Shown here: in pieces, positions 49,701-61,100 of the stretch
How the letters are laid out: every line of letters starts with the position of its first letter
How positions within the stretch are numbered: position 1 is the stretch's first letter
From: Chamaea fasciata
Lineage: Eukaryota > Chordata > Aves > Passeriformes > Sylviidae
Assembly: GCA_029207755.1 (NCBI GenBank)
Contig: JARCOQ010000016.1
Span: forward strand, 6,682,501 to 6,746,500
DNA: 64,000 nucleotides
Direction: 5' to 3'
Program-made: the position numbers and the translations under genes
Notes under the pieces: model-generated
Databases searched by the model: none
What the model saw: the letters and a program-made list of their open reading frames with translations, nothing else
Told to the model about the DNA's origin: nothing

Positions 49701-52700
49701 GCCTGCCTCCTCTTCCGGGTGTGGAAGAGAGAGCTGATCACAAGCTGTTTTTAAACCCAGCAGAGAGAAGGCTTCACTCAACAAGCTGCATTCGCTTGGT
49801 TATTTTTAGAAGAGAGGAAGAAATCACCCCGCCACTTAATGGAAATTTTAGCACAACTCCAAGCCCAGATACGAAGAGAAAACAGGAAGAGACACAGGCA
49901 CAGCCAGATCCAGGAGGAGAGGTGCCGAGGTAGGCTGCTCATTGCCTCAGGCCCCGTTTTTGGGGTGCTCACCCTGTCCTGGACGCCGGCCACGGTGCGG
50001 TTGGCGTGGCGCAGCGAGTACGTCAGCCGGTGGATGCCGTCGCTGGTCTCCCCATTCCCGTAGAAGCCCACAGCAATGCCAGCACTGCAGAGAAAGAAAA
50101 GAATCAAAGGGCAGAGGTAAGGCTAAAAGGCAAGGGTGTAACACAGGGCTGATGGCTCCAGTGCACTGGGTGGTCACAGCAGGGCTTTCCACAAAAAAGG
50201 CAAAGCGCTCCCTCCCAAAGAGAACTGCGGTCGTGCTGCTTCTTGGTATGCACCTGTAAACATCCACAGCCAGCAGTTCTCCACACAGCATCCACAGGGC
50301 ACACAGCCGAACACAACAAGCCTATTTCATTCATGGTACAATAATGAAAGTCTGTTAGAGAACTGTTTGGGAGCTCAGGTCCGGCCATGGACAACCAGAA
50401 ATCCATCCAGTGGCTCCTGAGGGAGCTGCCACTGCTGTGCTAGGAGACACGTGCCTTCTCGGGACATGAAATACGGATTATTTTGTTACATTTTTTTAAA
50501 GCGGGACACAAAGAGCTTGCTTTGACCGCTTGCCCATGGTGGTGGTTCCTCCAGATACATTTTCCATGCCCTCTTCTCTACCCTGTGAAATATCTATGAA
50601 CATTATCTTGGTTTATCTTCCCATTAGAAACATTTCTGTCACACTGATTTAGAGTACTGGGAAGGGAGGCTTAACAACTTACTGGGACAAAAAGCTTATT
50701 TATTTTTAAAGCAAGCAAATTTCAAGCTTGCAGACACAATTCAACTCCAGCTGCTTAGCAAATTACCACCTATCAGCTGATTTTCTATAATTGTCCACAC
50801 ATATCAGTCTGCCCCAATTATGAAGAAAACCATATTAGCTTAAGCCTCACTTAAAGGAGGAAGATCCTGTAAATGAGTTGCAACCAGAGGATTATCTCAT
50901 GCAAGTCAGCAATACCTCTTCTATTAAGAGATCACTGCAGGAACTCACAGTTCCTCTTCCCAAGCCTGTATTTCCTAATAATAGAGAAGGAAAGAACTTG
51001 TGAAGGGATCACACAACTAAACTCAGGGCAAACCAACCTTACCAGGACACAGTTTTTCTGTTCCTGTGTTATATTCAGCTTGAGAGCACCCAGGACCTTT
51101 TCTAGGAAGGTTCTCAAGACACCAAGGTTGTGTTTGTGGCAGTGCAAAGGAAGGTGGTGGTGACGATCCTGTTGTAAATCTAAACTTATTCCGGATGAAA
51201 CATTTAGTTCCTTCACCACAACTCTGTGTGCTGTTCCTGCCCTTGCTCCTCTCCTCCAGGAAGACACATCCATTCCTCCTTTCCTAGGCCCTGCTTCAAA
51301 AGAGTGAGCAGAACAATGTAGTTCACCTGGTCACATTTCTCTTCGTACGTGACAAGAAAGAGAAGCAAAGATCATGATCTGGAAGCAGACCCACTAGGAA
51401 AATCTGTGTCAGCCTCATGCTTTTTCCAGCAATTGAATCTCCATAAATTATAGAGAGCTTGGCCCATAAAAACCTCAGCTGAGGAGTCTTCTAGGGACAA
51501 GAGGCAGCCTTCATAAACAGAAAGATAGGCAGCAGCTATGTAACGAAATATTTAGCATTAGTAAAAGAAATGGGCCTCTTTCTCCGGGTACACCAGTCCT
51601 CAAACATTTTCCCAATGCAAATCGTGCTGATAACTAAAGAGAGAAAAGCCCTCTGCATTCCTCCCTGGTTGCAGCTATTATCAGAGCTTGATAACACATG
51701 CCTGGGGTGCACGGGGGTGGAAGGGATAAAAAAGACATACTCCCCCCTCCCCCTGAAGCAGAGATTACAGAAGCAGAGCTATGCCCAGGATAAGGCACCC
51801 CATCACAGAAATTACAAAACCAAATTTCTCCTTGTCTTATCAGAGCTAAGGAATTCACACAGACCCTCTCAGCCTCCTGAGCTGCAGAAAACATTAACAG
51901 TTTTTCTACCATGGGCACCAAATAAATTCTAGAACATTCTTGACATTGAATAGGGAGATCTGACCCCTTTAATTAGCGAGCAATTTCTATTCAGCCTGTT
52001 TGCAGCTACTGGAAGCCTATTCTTTCAGCAAAGGCTTGGTAAGTGCCCAAAACCTGCTGCTTGGCTCTCAGTATTCCCAGCACAGAGGCACAGTTTTGGT
52101 GGGAAAGACTCAGAAACAGGTCTCTGAAGTAGCAGCAGACACCTCGTCCTTGGGGATGCTGCACAGATCAGCCAGTTTATTCACAGGTACCCGCTGTGAA
52201 GTGCTGGAAATACAAACAAGTGACTTTGAACTCGTTGCCCTGTTGGAGGCAGATCCACCCTGGCAGTTTTCCACAGGCTTCCCATCCTGCCCGGTCCAAA
52301 CCACAGCTCCCACTGCCCTGGCCCTCCAGGCACAGCCACTACACCTGAAAGAAAACACTACAGCACAACAATTGGGATAAAAGCCATTTCATCCCAGTAA
52401 TAAACTCCTCTAGACATGAGACTGACACATTCAATGCAAATTACACATGAAGTGTTAATTATTCCATTCCTGCCCTGCAAAAGCCAGCTCTGCAGTCACA
52501 CCCTGTGCTAGCAAGGGCCTCTTACACTGCCAGTCCTTCCCCTAGGAACAAGCCATGCAGTTTTGTGGCTCTTCTCCTTTCTGTCAGGGTAGGGAGGGAA
52601 GGAACCATCCCAAAAGCCCGGGCCGGGGGCAGCTGTGCCTGAGGAGGGGGCAGAGCTGAAGGGCAGGCAGGGGGCAGCTGCTGCTGCTTAGCTTTGCTTG

Positions 52701-55700
52701 CATTTGGCTTCATCTAAATCCAACAGTTGTTTCAAATCCCTGCCCACACACACACTGATAGGAGTTGCTATTGTTTAAAGCAGATTTAAGGATTTACACT
52801 AGTTTTTAACTACCTTTTATATGATTAAAAAGGAACAAAGGGGCTCCTTCTATTTAAGAGCATTCTTTGAAAATAAAAATAGATCAACTCATCTTAACCC
52901 AACAGCATAAGGCCTTGGGGTCATGATAAATCACCAGGCTTCTTGCACGAACCCCGGAAGGCACACTAGCCTAAGATACAGCAGATCCATCTCCCAGTAC
53001 AGGATGACAAAATCATCACCCAATGGATGTATTTCTGTCACACAGCCTGGATACAGGAACAGCATTCCTGAATAACACAGCTCTTTTCCACCCTAGCACC
53101 CTCTGGAAGATACTCCAACACATTTTCAATGCTTCTATAGAAAAGTCATGTCTATTTCTGCCAGTCTTGCTTCTGTTGCATTCCCCTTCGAGTGCACGCA
53201 CCCCTCTCTCCTCCCAAATCCATACTCTCCCATCCTCAATTCCTCCTCCTAAACCTACCTTTGACAGCCTCCTGTTGCTTTCACTACAACCACCACTCCT
53301 CTGCTTTCCCTCTCACTCATATTTTTGAATAAAATCTTTAAAAATCAGTTTATCATGGTCTTACAGGCCATCTACAAAGTTGCTCCTGCTATTCAACACT
53401 GCACTTTAAAAGCCACTTGGCTACTCAATAGTCTTGGGTAAGTTTTAAGAAACCCACTTATTTAAGTCAAGAAAACACTGCACTTGGAGCTTAAAGCTAA
53501 CACCACCCGTGCACACCCACAGACACACACACCAGGGACACAGAACTCCACAAGCTCTTCAGAGAGTTGTACAAGTGAGGTGGAAGAAGGGCACGCCAGG
53601 ATTTCTGTGTTTTCCTACAGATACAACAGCGTGATCTGAACTCCGGCAGGGTGCAAACACACTTCAGTATCACTTCTCGGTAAGACTCAAGAAATTCAAG
53701 TGTGGAGAGCAGCTTTCCCATGGTTTGTGTGCAAGAATCACATGTGCTTTGGACACCTAGGAAAAGAACCAGAAATACCAATCAAGTGTAATTCTGATTT
53801 TTTTTGCAATGTGACCTGCAAAAAACAAAAAAAAAAAAAAAAGTTTTCTGTACTTACGCATGATGAACATCAGAGCATCAATCTGACACAGAGAGGATAT
53901 CTGTGCTTTCTAGTGGTGAGATCCTCCTGCTGTAATACCCTCACTCACACTGTGACCCCCTGGGTACCCAGACACCAGTCTGGAAAGATGAGCACTAGCC
54001 ATTCACATCACATCCTAAGAAATGAATAATCTAACTACACCAAGTCATCTTTAATTACAGGAACTTCATAAGAAGAGCCCTTTTTAGACTTCAAGTTCTC
54101 AGGAGGAATGTTAATTTGTCTGTCTAATTACCACCTTGCACTTTCACACCAGGGGAAAGTGCTATTACTGGCACTTGATAAAACAAGTTTTTACCATTTA
54201 TTTGCACCCATTTCTTTCTGATACCCCCTCCACAAAGCTTTCTCCCCACCCTTGGAGCTGAGGGCCCTTCTGGAAGAATTAGGGTCACCTAACCAGTGGG
54301 TCAGATGGTTTATAGGACAATTCCCCACACACAGAAACCAGTCAAAATTGGTAAGGACTAGAACTGAAGTATTAATGAAAAAATCTAGGCTAAGCATTCC
54401 TGCAGCTTTGTGGCAACTGGGAAGACTCATTAGAGACATTTTGTTGGAGAGCTCCTGTTAACCAGTTATGGCTGTGCTGGCTCAGCACTCTCGCTGTTGC
54501 GGGTCATTAGGAAACAGCGATGCCGAGCACCCAGCAGCACTCACAGCACAAACAGCCCCCTAGGATGGAGGGAACCCAGAGAAGCATGTTCTAGGCACAG
54601 CTGGACTTAACCAGAGTTAACCACTTCTCAGCTAGTAGGACAACAGTCCCCTTCCAAGTACTCAGGCAGACCAGACATGCTGCTGGTTGGAACCTCTCAG
54701 TGCTTCAGCACCCAGAGCCACAAAACTGCCTCCCAAGTCAGGCAGAGGGTCAGAACAGCCTTTTACCCCATTAGGACAGCTGGTCTGGCTCTTCTGTTAG
54801 ACGTGACACACAGCTGGGGTAGGATAGGCTACATCCAGGGGGATAATCTATAATCAGTGCTAGCAGGAAGTCCCAAGTAGATACCAACAGTTGGAGTCAG
54901 CTTGTCTGGAGCTGTGTCTGCATTCCCAGGCACAGACAGAGCACGGAGTGCCAAGAGACTCTGCTTTGAGGGCACTGTGGCATCCAGCTGCTGCAGAGAG
55001 GCAGAAAACCAAGCTCAGCCCTGCAGGAGAACAGCAGCACTCGGACAGCACCTTCCTCACCATGATGGCACCAACCTGCTCCTGCTCAAGCATGCTGATT
55101 TCAGAGAGGAAATCAAACAACTAACTAAAAAAGTCAAGAAAAATGATCATCCAATATCACTGTAGGTTCAGATACAACCTTATGTTATGAACCTTAGTTT
55201 TATGGTTCTGCATTTAATACTTGCAGAAACAAATTGTACACCAAGGATGAGAACCAGTGGTTCAGATTTTGAGGAAGCCTAAGCAGCTCTCCAGCTTGTG
55301 GATTTGACAGAGTCACATCAAGTTTACCAGAATTAATATGCCGCCCTTCCAATTTTAATAATCTCACATACGCTCTGGAGAAGCACAGAATACCTCCTTC
55401 TCACCCTTTCTACAATCAAAAACAAACACAACTACCACAGGGCAGCAGCTGCCTGGGTCACATTTGCTGCATAACAATAGCTAACAAGGGCCTGTAGCAG
55501 CAGCACAACTATAAATAGCATCAGCCAGAGCTTCTGTAAGAAAAGGTTAGGGCCACAGCTCTCTCGGTGGATTGGAATGGATGCAGCTGAAGCTCTTAAG
55601 ATCACTAAAATAAAGGTGAATGAAGCTGAGATTTCTCTACAAGTTGTTTCGTAGTGTGCCTTTCCACCCCAGGCACCCATTCGCACTCAGCAAAGCACGG

Positions 55701-57662
55701 AAGAGGCTCCTTGCAAACACAGCAATACTGGCTGGTACACAAGGTCTCCTCCTCAGCCCCTGCTTCTACAGGCAAATCCACCCCCAGCTGCTAAACTCAC
55801 CACAGAATGTCTGCTCTGCACTGTTTGTTCCAGCACTTCAAGGCTTTGCTGTTCTCTTAAGCGAGTGCCTCGAAAGAGCAAACACAGAAATGCATCAGCA
55901 GCACAGTGTGGCTCCCGAGCAGCTGAGCCTGGCCTTCAGGGAGCACCTCACCTCCAGAGGGATCACACAGCACACCCACCACCTATCACATCAGCAGGCT
56001 AATGCAAAAACTCAACCACAAGGCGCTGCACAATACAATCGTCTCATTGCTCCCTCCTCTCTGACTTGGGGGCTGCCCCCAGACCTGCCAGACTCACAGA
56101 GGGGCAGCTGAGAGCACCTGGAGTCTTGGGCAAGAAGAGATGATGCTTGGAATTGGAAAGAAACACAAATTGGAAAGTGCTTGATACAGGGCACACATCC
56201 AGAGGGCTCATTCTGCCCAAGTCGAAACAAGATCAGAGGCTCCTTCCTTCCATATCCACGTGTCCCTGCTTTCGGACGCCACATCATTCACTTTCTAGGA
56301 AATTATCTCCTTTTTAATTCTCCTGCCACCAATTCTCCACTAATTACTGATTTTTTTTCTTGGCTTTCAGCAATCCTTCCCTCCACCTCACCTCCAAAAG
56401 CTTCTCTTGCTCAGTCATAACAGGAAACACTGCTGACCCTGGCACCATTACCAGCAGCCCTTGGAGATGGCACGTTACTGCGAATAACAAAATGCAGCAG
56501 GCTACAAAATCTGAACATTCCCTCCAGTCGAACACCAATCCTCCCAAACCCAAAAGAATCATCTGTGACTCTTTCTTCCTAATCTACTCTCCCACACATA
56601 GTGATTCTTTTTGGACACCAGGCTCTGAGAAATCTGCATTTAGACCTGATAAATATTTCAGCTGCATCCATGCTGCTTAAGCGATAAGCTCCCAAGGACA
56701 GAGGGTCCTTGATTTATCACTTGAAAAGTATCAAAGAGCAGGGCATTAACTATTCCTTTTCACATTGCTCAAACCACCAGGCAGCTCCACAAGCAGTAGA
56801 AAGGAAGGAGATACATTTCAGACATTTAAAAACATACACACATGAAATGGAAAAAGAGATTATTGCCAACATGTAGAGGCAGAGCACTTGAGGTGTGAGG
56901 ATGTGTGTTGGATCTAATCACTAATAATGGGATGGGGTTTTATAAGTTTTTTATTTCATTATCAGTTTCCGTGGAGGTGGAGACATAAAAGACGGTAAAA
57001 CTCACGCTATGACAACAGAAGTCAAAGTTCTCTTTGTTACAAAGCCTTTTAAAAGTTTTTTAGCCAATAGACTGATGCTGAAAGTTTACAAGCATCTACT
57101 TAAGCCAATCAATAAACACTACACCTACACCTTGCAGCATACAATAGTTGCTTGTTCTATATTTTTTTGTAGCTCAGAAACATTCTATGCTCCAAATATT
57201 TCAAGGCCTAAAACTCAACTCTGTTTCAAACTTCTATCTATGTAAGTTTATACTGAAATTCTCATCGAGGCAGGAAACAGTTTGATTGGTCACAGTCCAG
57301 CGCTTCATGGGCCTCCTCTAGGTAGTTCTAGCAGCCTCGGAACCTTGATTCTCAGCCTCTTCTTTCTTAGATTAGTACTATTTATGTCTGAGAACACCTT
57401 GATGAATTCCTGAGGGTTCTGATAAGGATGACTAAAGCCATTTTGGCTGGAGCAAAGTGCAGCCTAAGCTGTACGGACACATTTGGGCGTACCTGCAGAC
57501 GAGGGTGGCGATGATGACGCACCAGGCCGTGCAGCAGCAGTCGGCGTTGAGGTGCTCCTCGCTCTTGCGGTGCCGGCAGCACAGCCAGAAGGAGTAAAAC
57601 AGCAGGAAGAGCAGGTCCAGGGCCAGGCAGGAGAGAGCAATGCCACCCAACAGCAGCAGGGC
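25699..57662 (-). CDS. TTYH3: TTYH3, tweety homolog 3 membrane protein (exons 2-14; 5' exon outside window)
   Basis: The minus-strand coding parts are 57493-57662, 49973-50084, 49133-49353, 48237-48332, 45678-45750, 45261-45336, 38859-38914, 37467-37559, 37255-37347, 36381-36517, 34263-34439, 33292-33367 and 25699-25770. They total 1,452 nt, 483 residues plus stop. All introns are GT-AG and in frame. Tweety proteins are dimeric plasma-membrane proteins described as calcium- or volume-linked anion channels; structural work has questioned a pore. Five membrane spans are visible: two in exons 2-3, one each in exons 5, 6 and 11. Extracellular sequons NRT, NQT and NST and paired cysteines occur in the large loops. 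The C-tail has an acidic SDDDGEEE patch, PLIGRESPPPSY with a PPxY motif, and ends GSVH. Paralog 3 is chosen for SGSHKALVEMQD, YRVHMPSLYSCGSSYGSETS and the LFNG linkage. About 41 N-terminal residues are missing. Confidence 0.95.
25771..33291 (-). other. TTYH3: TTYH3 intron 13
   Basis: A 7.5 kb AT-leaning intron. Apart from A-runs near 28,425 and 29,005 and a GGCA tetranucleotide repeat at 29857-29875 I see no gene or recognisable element. Confidence 0.8.
29857..29875 (+). repeat. (GGCA)n short tandem repeat
   Basis: About four and a half perfect CAGG/GGCA units in intron 13. Confidence 0.85.
33292..33367 (-). CDS. TTYH3: TTYH3 exon 13
   Basis: A 76-nt exon encoding SQNANFQNPRCENTPLIGRE and SPPPS. 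Acceptor TTTCCTAG, donor GTAAGT. It completes the Met codon split with exon 12. Confidence 0.94.
34263..34439 (-). CDS. TTYH3: TTYH3 exon 12
   Basis: A 177-nt exon for the cytoplasmic tail: acidic SDDDGEEE, then YRVHMPSLYSCGSSYGSETS and TVSNAPVTEY, a segment highly characteristic of tweety 3. Confidence 0.95.
34440..36380 (-). other. TTYH3: TTYH3 intron 11
   Basis: About 1.9 kb with donor GTACAG. It contains a 19-bp direct repeat TCTCTGAAGTCCCATTCTG at 34920-34938 and 34956-34974 (36-bp period). Nothing else is recognised. Confidence 0.8.
34920..34974 (+). repeat. 19-bp direct repeat, 36-bp period
   Basis: Two identical 19-mers separated by 17 bp, with a third partial GTCCCATTCT between them. 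A short local duplication in the intron. Confidence 0.85.
36381..36517 (-). CDS. TTYH3: TTYH3 exon 11 (last membrane span)
   Basis: A 137-nt exon encoding DYVQALTGFCYDGVEGLIYL and the last membrane span through FSSIVCSVPHTWQQK. Acceptor CTCTGCAG. Confidence 0.95.
37255..37347 (-). CDS. TTYH3: TTYH3 exon 10
   Basis: A 93-nt phase-0 exon encoding EYLTRIQEVLNSTEINLQQL and TALVDCRSLHL in the second extracellular loop, with an NST sequon and a conserved cysteine. Confidence 0.94.
37467..37559 (-). CDS. TTYH3: TTYH3 exon 9
   Basis: A 93-nt phase-0 exon encoding KLSGSHKALVEMQDDVSELM and RSATKEHPTSK. The intron to exon 10 is only 119 bp. Confidence 0.94.
38859..38914 (-). CDS. TTYH3: TTYH3 exon 8
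   Basis: A 56-nt exon encoding TLRYYMTCSAGYPNPFQQ with a loop cysteine. Acceptor CTTCACAG, donor GTGAGT. Easily missed because of its length; found by frame and family match. Confidence 0.92.
38915..45260 (-). other. TTYH3: TTYH3 intron 7
   Basis: A 6.3 kb AT-rich intron. There is a TATATA stretch near 44,827-44,838. I see no gene, RNA or intact mobile element. Confidence 0.8.
45261..45336 (-). CDS. TTYH3: TTYH3 exon 7
   Basis: A 76-nt exon encoding GSSDFCINPDAYVSKVVEEN and AVLSA, the start of the second extracellular loop, with one of the conserved cysteines. Confidence 0.94.
45475..45506. repeat. 10-bp-stem inverted repeat in TTYH3 intron 6
   Basis: CAGCACTGCT (45475-45484) and AGCAGTGCTG (45497-45506) pair perfectly across a 12-nt loop. 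The stem is too short for a microRNA precursor. Confidence 0.7.
45678..45750 (-). CDS. TTYH3: TTYH3 exon 6 (fourth membrane span)
   Basis: A 73-nt exon encoding VCLLGVFALIVSWGSLGLEL and AVAV, a complete membrane span. Acceptor CCCACAG, donor GTAAGT. Confidence 0.94.
48237..48332 (-). CDS. TTYH3: TTYH3 exon 5 (third membrane span)
   Basis: A 96-nt exon encoding WLGYLGLLLFNVLICLLVLF and GLIRNSRAILM. Acceptor TTGCTGCAG; split codons at both ends. Confidence 0.94.
48333..49132 (-). other. TTYH3: TTYH3 intron 4
   Basis: An 800-bp intron. From about 48,540 to 48,960 it becomes strongly AT-rich and carries three plus-strand AATAAA hexamers (48739, 48905, 48927). I could not identify a repeat family. 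Confidence 0.7.
49133..49353 (-). CDS. TTYH3: TTYH3 exon 4
   Basis: The largest internal exon (221 nt), encoding the first extracellular domain, with NQT sequon, IPFWKNDELSLEELA and IDLYDWY. Acceptor ACTATAG, donor GTGTGT. Confidence 0.95.
49973..50084 (-). CDS. TTYH3: TTYH3 exon 3
   Basis: A 112-nt exon encoding AGIAVGFYGNGETSDGIHRL and TYSLRHANRTVAGVQDR: the end of the second span and a glycosylation sequon. CpG-rich against AT-rich introns. Confidence 0.95.
50085..57492 (-). other. TTYH3: TTYH3 intron 2
   Basis: A 7.4 kb intron. It holds an A-run near 53,829-53,843 and other short A/T tracts. No gene, RNA or clear mobile element was recognised on either strand. Confidence 0.8.
57493..57662 (-). 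CDS. TTYH3: TTYH3 exon 2 (first and second membrane spans)
   Basis: A 170-nt exon encoding ALLLLGGIALSCLALDLLFL and the rest of the first span, the KSEEHLNADCCCTAW loop and most of the second span. Acceptor TTCCTGCAG in phase 0. This is the most 5' coding exon in the window. Confidence 0.95.
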
Positions 57663-57739
57663 CTGCAGGAACAGAGATAAGAGTCATGAGTTAACACAGT
57701 TCGGTTTTTACTTACAGGAGAAACAGCTCCCTGTAACCC

Positions 57740-58131
57740 TGTAAGGACCTGTTGATTTGACTCTCACTTTCTTCATTCAATGTGTGTTAATAAATCTGTC
57801 TTTATACCTTTAAGCCTGTGCAGGCCTGAGAGATTTTTAGCCTGCTAGCAGCTGCTAACTTTTTCCCCAAGGAAAAAATTTCTCGAGAAAGCTTTTTCTC
57901 AAAACAATCTCTGTAAACAACTCTCCTTTCTCAAAACAATCTTTGTCCAGCTGGTGTTTTGCTGTTTCTCTGGTTTAACCAATGGCACTAGAGAGGTGTC
58001 GTTCCTATTCACCAATCATGTTAAGTCTGTGTCAGAACACCTTACAAAAGGTAGTAAGAATTTAGACAATAAAGCCTTCTTTTTCTATGCTCTTTGCCTT
58101 CTGAAATATTTGGAGTCTTTTGGGTCCTACA
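57740..58131 (+). mobile_element. Solo-LTR-like element of an endogenous retrovirus
   Basis: About 392 bp bounded by TGTAAGGACC and GGGTCCTACA, imperfect inverted termini of the TG...CA type. Inside, in plus orientation, are a 16-bp sequence repeated at 57895-57910 and 57927-57942 (U3-like), two CCAAT motifs, a TTACAAAAGG TATA-like box near 58,042 and AATAAA at 58068-58073. No primer-binding site or internal retroviral sequence follows, so it is a solo LTR. A clean target-site duplication was not seen. It lies antisense to TTYH3. Confidence 0.65.
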
Positions 58132-61100
58132 GCAACAAGTCTGGGCCTGCTTTGCTTTTCTCCTGATCCTATCTCACAGAGGGGGAAAAGAATAAACACT
58201 CAGACCACTGCGCTGAATTTGGCAAACGTGAAACCATTACAGATGGGTGCCACATCTGTCCATGGCAGGGGAGGCCAGCCAGGGATGTTTGAGGGCTCTG
58301 CAAGGCATACCTTGAAAACAAGTCACTTGGTGTGTTGGGCATGTTTTTAAAATATAAAGAGGTGATTTTTTTTTTGGTCTCACTCACTCCCCTCTCTTTG
58401 TCCCACTCGACCAAACCGCATTCTGTGCCTCAGCAGTAAATAGCTGAGCCATTTTGTCTGTCCCAGTCTGCAAATAGCCTAAGTTAATCTGAGGGTTTCC
58501 TCTTTACTACTGATCACAGGTCAGCAGATTTAGAGAACAAAAATAATAATAATAAAAAAATCGCTCAACCAGCTGCCTCTATCTGTACAGTTTTTTAATC
58601 TTCATGAATAAATATGCAGGCTTATTCATTAGAAATCCAAGTGCATGAGTGGGTTTGAAAGGGGGTGGAATTTATTATACATGCATTTTTTTAAATTTAA
58701 ATCAATCTCCATGCAATGCTTCTGTTCAAGGTAGACCTAGAAGAAATGCTAAACCCCTCCATATACCATCCACATATATAGGTACAACAAAAGTGGATGC
58801 TATAGACACACTTGAAGCAGTCACAAGTTGAGTTAGTGTGAATTATACCTATTTCTAGTCATGTTCCTGGGAGGAAAGGGAAGTTGTAAGTATTTAACTC
58901 CCAATTTATTTTTATCCAAAAAATCCTGCCTAAAATCCAAAAATGCAAACCAATTTTGTTAAATAAAATAACATTTTAAAAATGAATCCATTCTAACACC
59001 ATATCTAGCCACATTTTCCCACCTGCATGAATCAAGCAAAAGGATGCAATTTTATCCATAAGGTTTTTTGGTAAATCCTTGTTAGTGGTGACAAACGCCA
59101 ACTTACTAGAAATCATTTAAATAACTGGAAAGAGTCCAAGCCACTTGCTGCTGCCCCAATATCGGGAATGCAGACATAGATCCGTATCAGCTAACCTAGA
59201 ACAAAGCCTCGGGTTTTCAAACCAGTATCTCTTTTCCTCCCCATGCAGAAATTCCTTAAAGAACATTTATATGCTTCCTCCTGATTGAAACAATAACTTC
59301 CTTCTGATCAAAAGGAGCACAACAAAGAATGCTGAGATTAAAGTAAAGAACTTTCACGACTGGTGACCATTTCTAACAGGGTCTGGTAGGAACTTGCTCT
59401 TTGTAGGCTTTTCTTTCCCCCCTGCTCTGCTCCATAGGTACTCCCTGCGGAGTGATTATCCTGGCAAACAAGCCACACCAGGTCCTCCCCAGCCAAGAAA
59501 CGTCAGCCACACATAAGGAGGTGCACACCAGTGAAACCCAAGTGCTGCACCACAAATTCTCCATGTAGGCCCTTGCTCTTGGCTTTCCCAGCCTTTAGAA
59601 ACCCTCTCCCCACGCCCATGGAGCGCCCTGGGTTGGGGGGGAGCTCACAGGTGCTGCTTTCCCAAAACTAAAGAGCAGAAACTCAGCCCCTCAGTGGTGC
59701 AGAGTGAGCTCTGGGATCTCTCTCTACCAGCGAGGAGTGGGGGTGGAAGGGAAAAAGCCCAATCCCCCTTTCCCATGCTTTCTCCAGATGGTGGGAGCGC
59801 TGCTGGAGCTCCTGAGCAGAAAGGGGCCTCCGAGAGGGGAGCTGTGCTCAGAGCCCCTCGTTCCCCCACTTCTGAAGCCTTGCCATGAACGAGCCCTCCA
59901 TGCTAATTTAACTAACACATTTGGCATACCAAAGCTCCTCAGGGATATCCTTTATTTTTTAAACATGTCAGGCTGCTGTAAGGCAAAGCTTTCCTGCCCT
60001 GCTTGCCTGCGCTTCTTTCTTCACACCCTCAACCCTCCTGCACAAGCTAAAAGGCATTGCTGCTGGAAAGACAAACTCAGCTGAAAACATCCTCCCAGCA
60101 ACTCTTTTATCAGCAAAAAATCCACACTGCAGCTCCAGATGTAGGGGAACCGCCCCCATTGAAAGAAATACTAAGAAAAAAAAAAAAGAAAAAAAAAGGA
60201 AAAATGGATATTAGACAGCCAACCAGCAAGGAACCTGAAGCCCTCGCTTTGAAGGGACACTTAATATATGCTTTAAATTTGCATCTGGCCAAAAGGACTT
60301 GGCTGGCCACTCTACCACAATCTGCATTTCATTTTCCAGAGAATATTTGTTTTCCATTAATGGATATGTGCCATGGCAAGTGAAATCATCCAGCAGAGCA
60401 GTTATTAATCTTCCTGACTGATGAGTCAGTTTAGGACCCAGGGACTGGCTGGCAGTGAAAGCCTGGTCACAACCAAAGATATTCCTCTGCCTGCTTGTCA
60501 GGATTAAACGACAGTATTTAAAAAAGGGGGGTTGAGGCTGGATAAACCCTTAGACACTCTATCCTGCAAGAGCAAATCTGGGACTCGGTTATCCAAGGCC
60601 ACATTATCCCAAGTAAATGTAAAATTATGCACTGGGCCTTTTGCCACAAAAGAGCATCAATTTGTCTTCGAACATTTGCTGAGCTATCAGAACCTTTAGA
60701 GCAAATGATGCATGAACTGCCCTTACAGGAAAATGGAGACAACTTGGACGAACAGCATTTTACCACTGCACTGACACTAATGGCAGAAGTGGAGACACAG
60801 CAGTCCCTGAAAACGAGAGTAAATCCAAGTAGTATCAGACAGACTGGCAGGAGAGGAAGCTGCAGTGTCAGGAAGTGCTTTCAAAATAAAAGCTGCACAT
60901 AGGGAAGTAACCACAGGAGCATTGCTGGCTTGGAGAGGCACCACAGAACCTGAAAGCACTCGGTGTTGTGCAGGGATGGTGCAATGTTAACAGCTTTCCC
61001 AGCTCCAGTGTGGTTGCCAGGATTTGTGGTACTTACCACCTCCACGGGAGTATGAAGCCAAAAAAAGGGGCAGAAAACATCTAGAGTCTCATGTAGAGAA

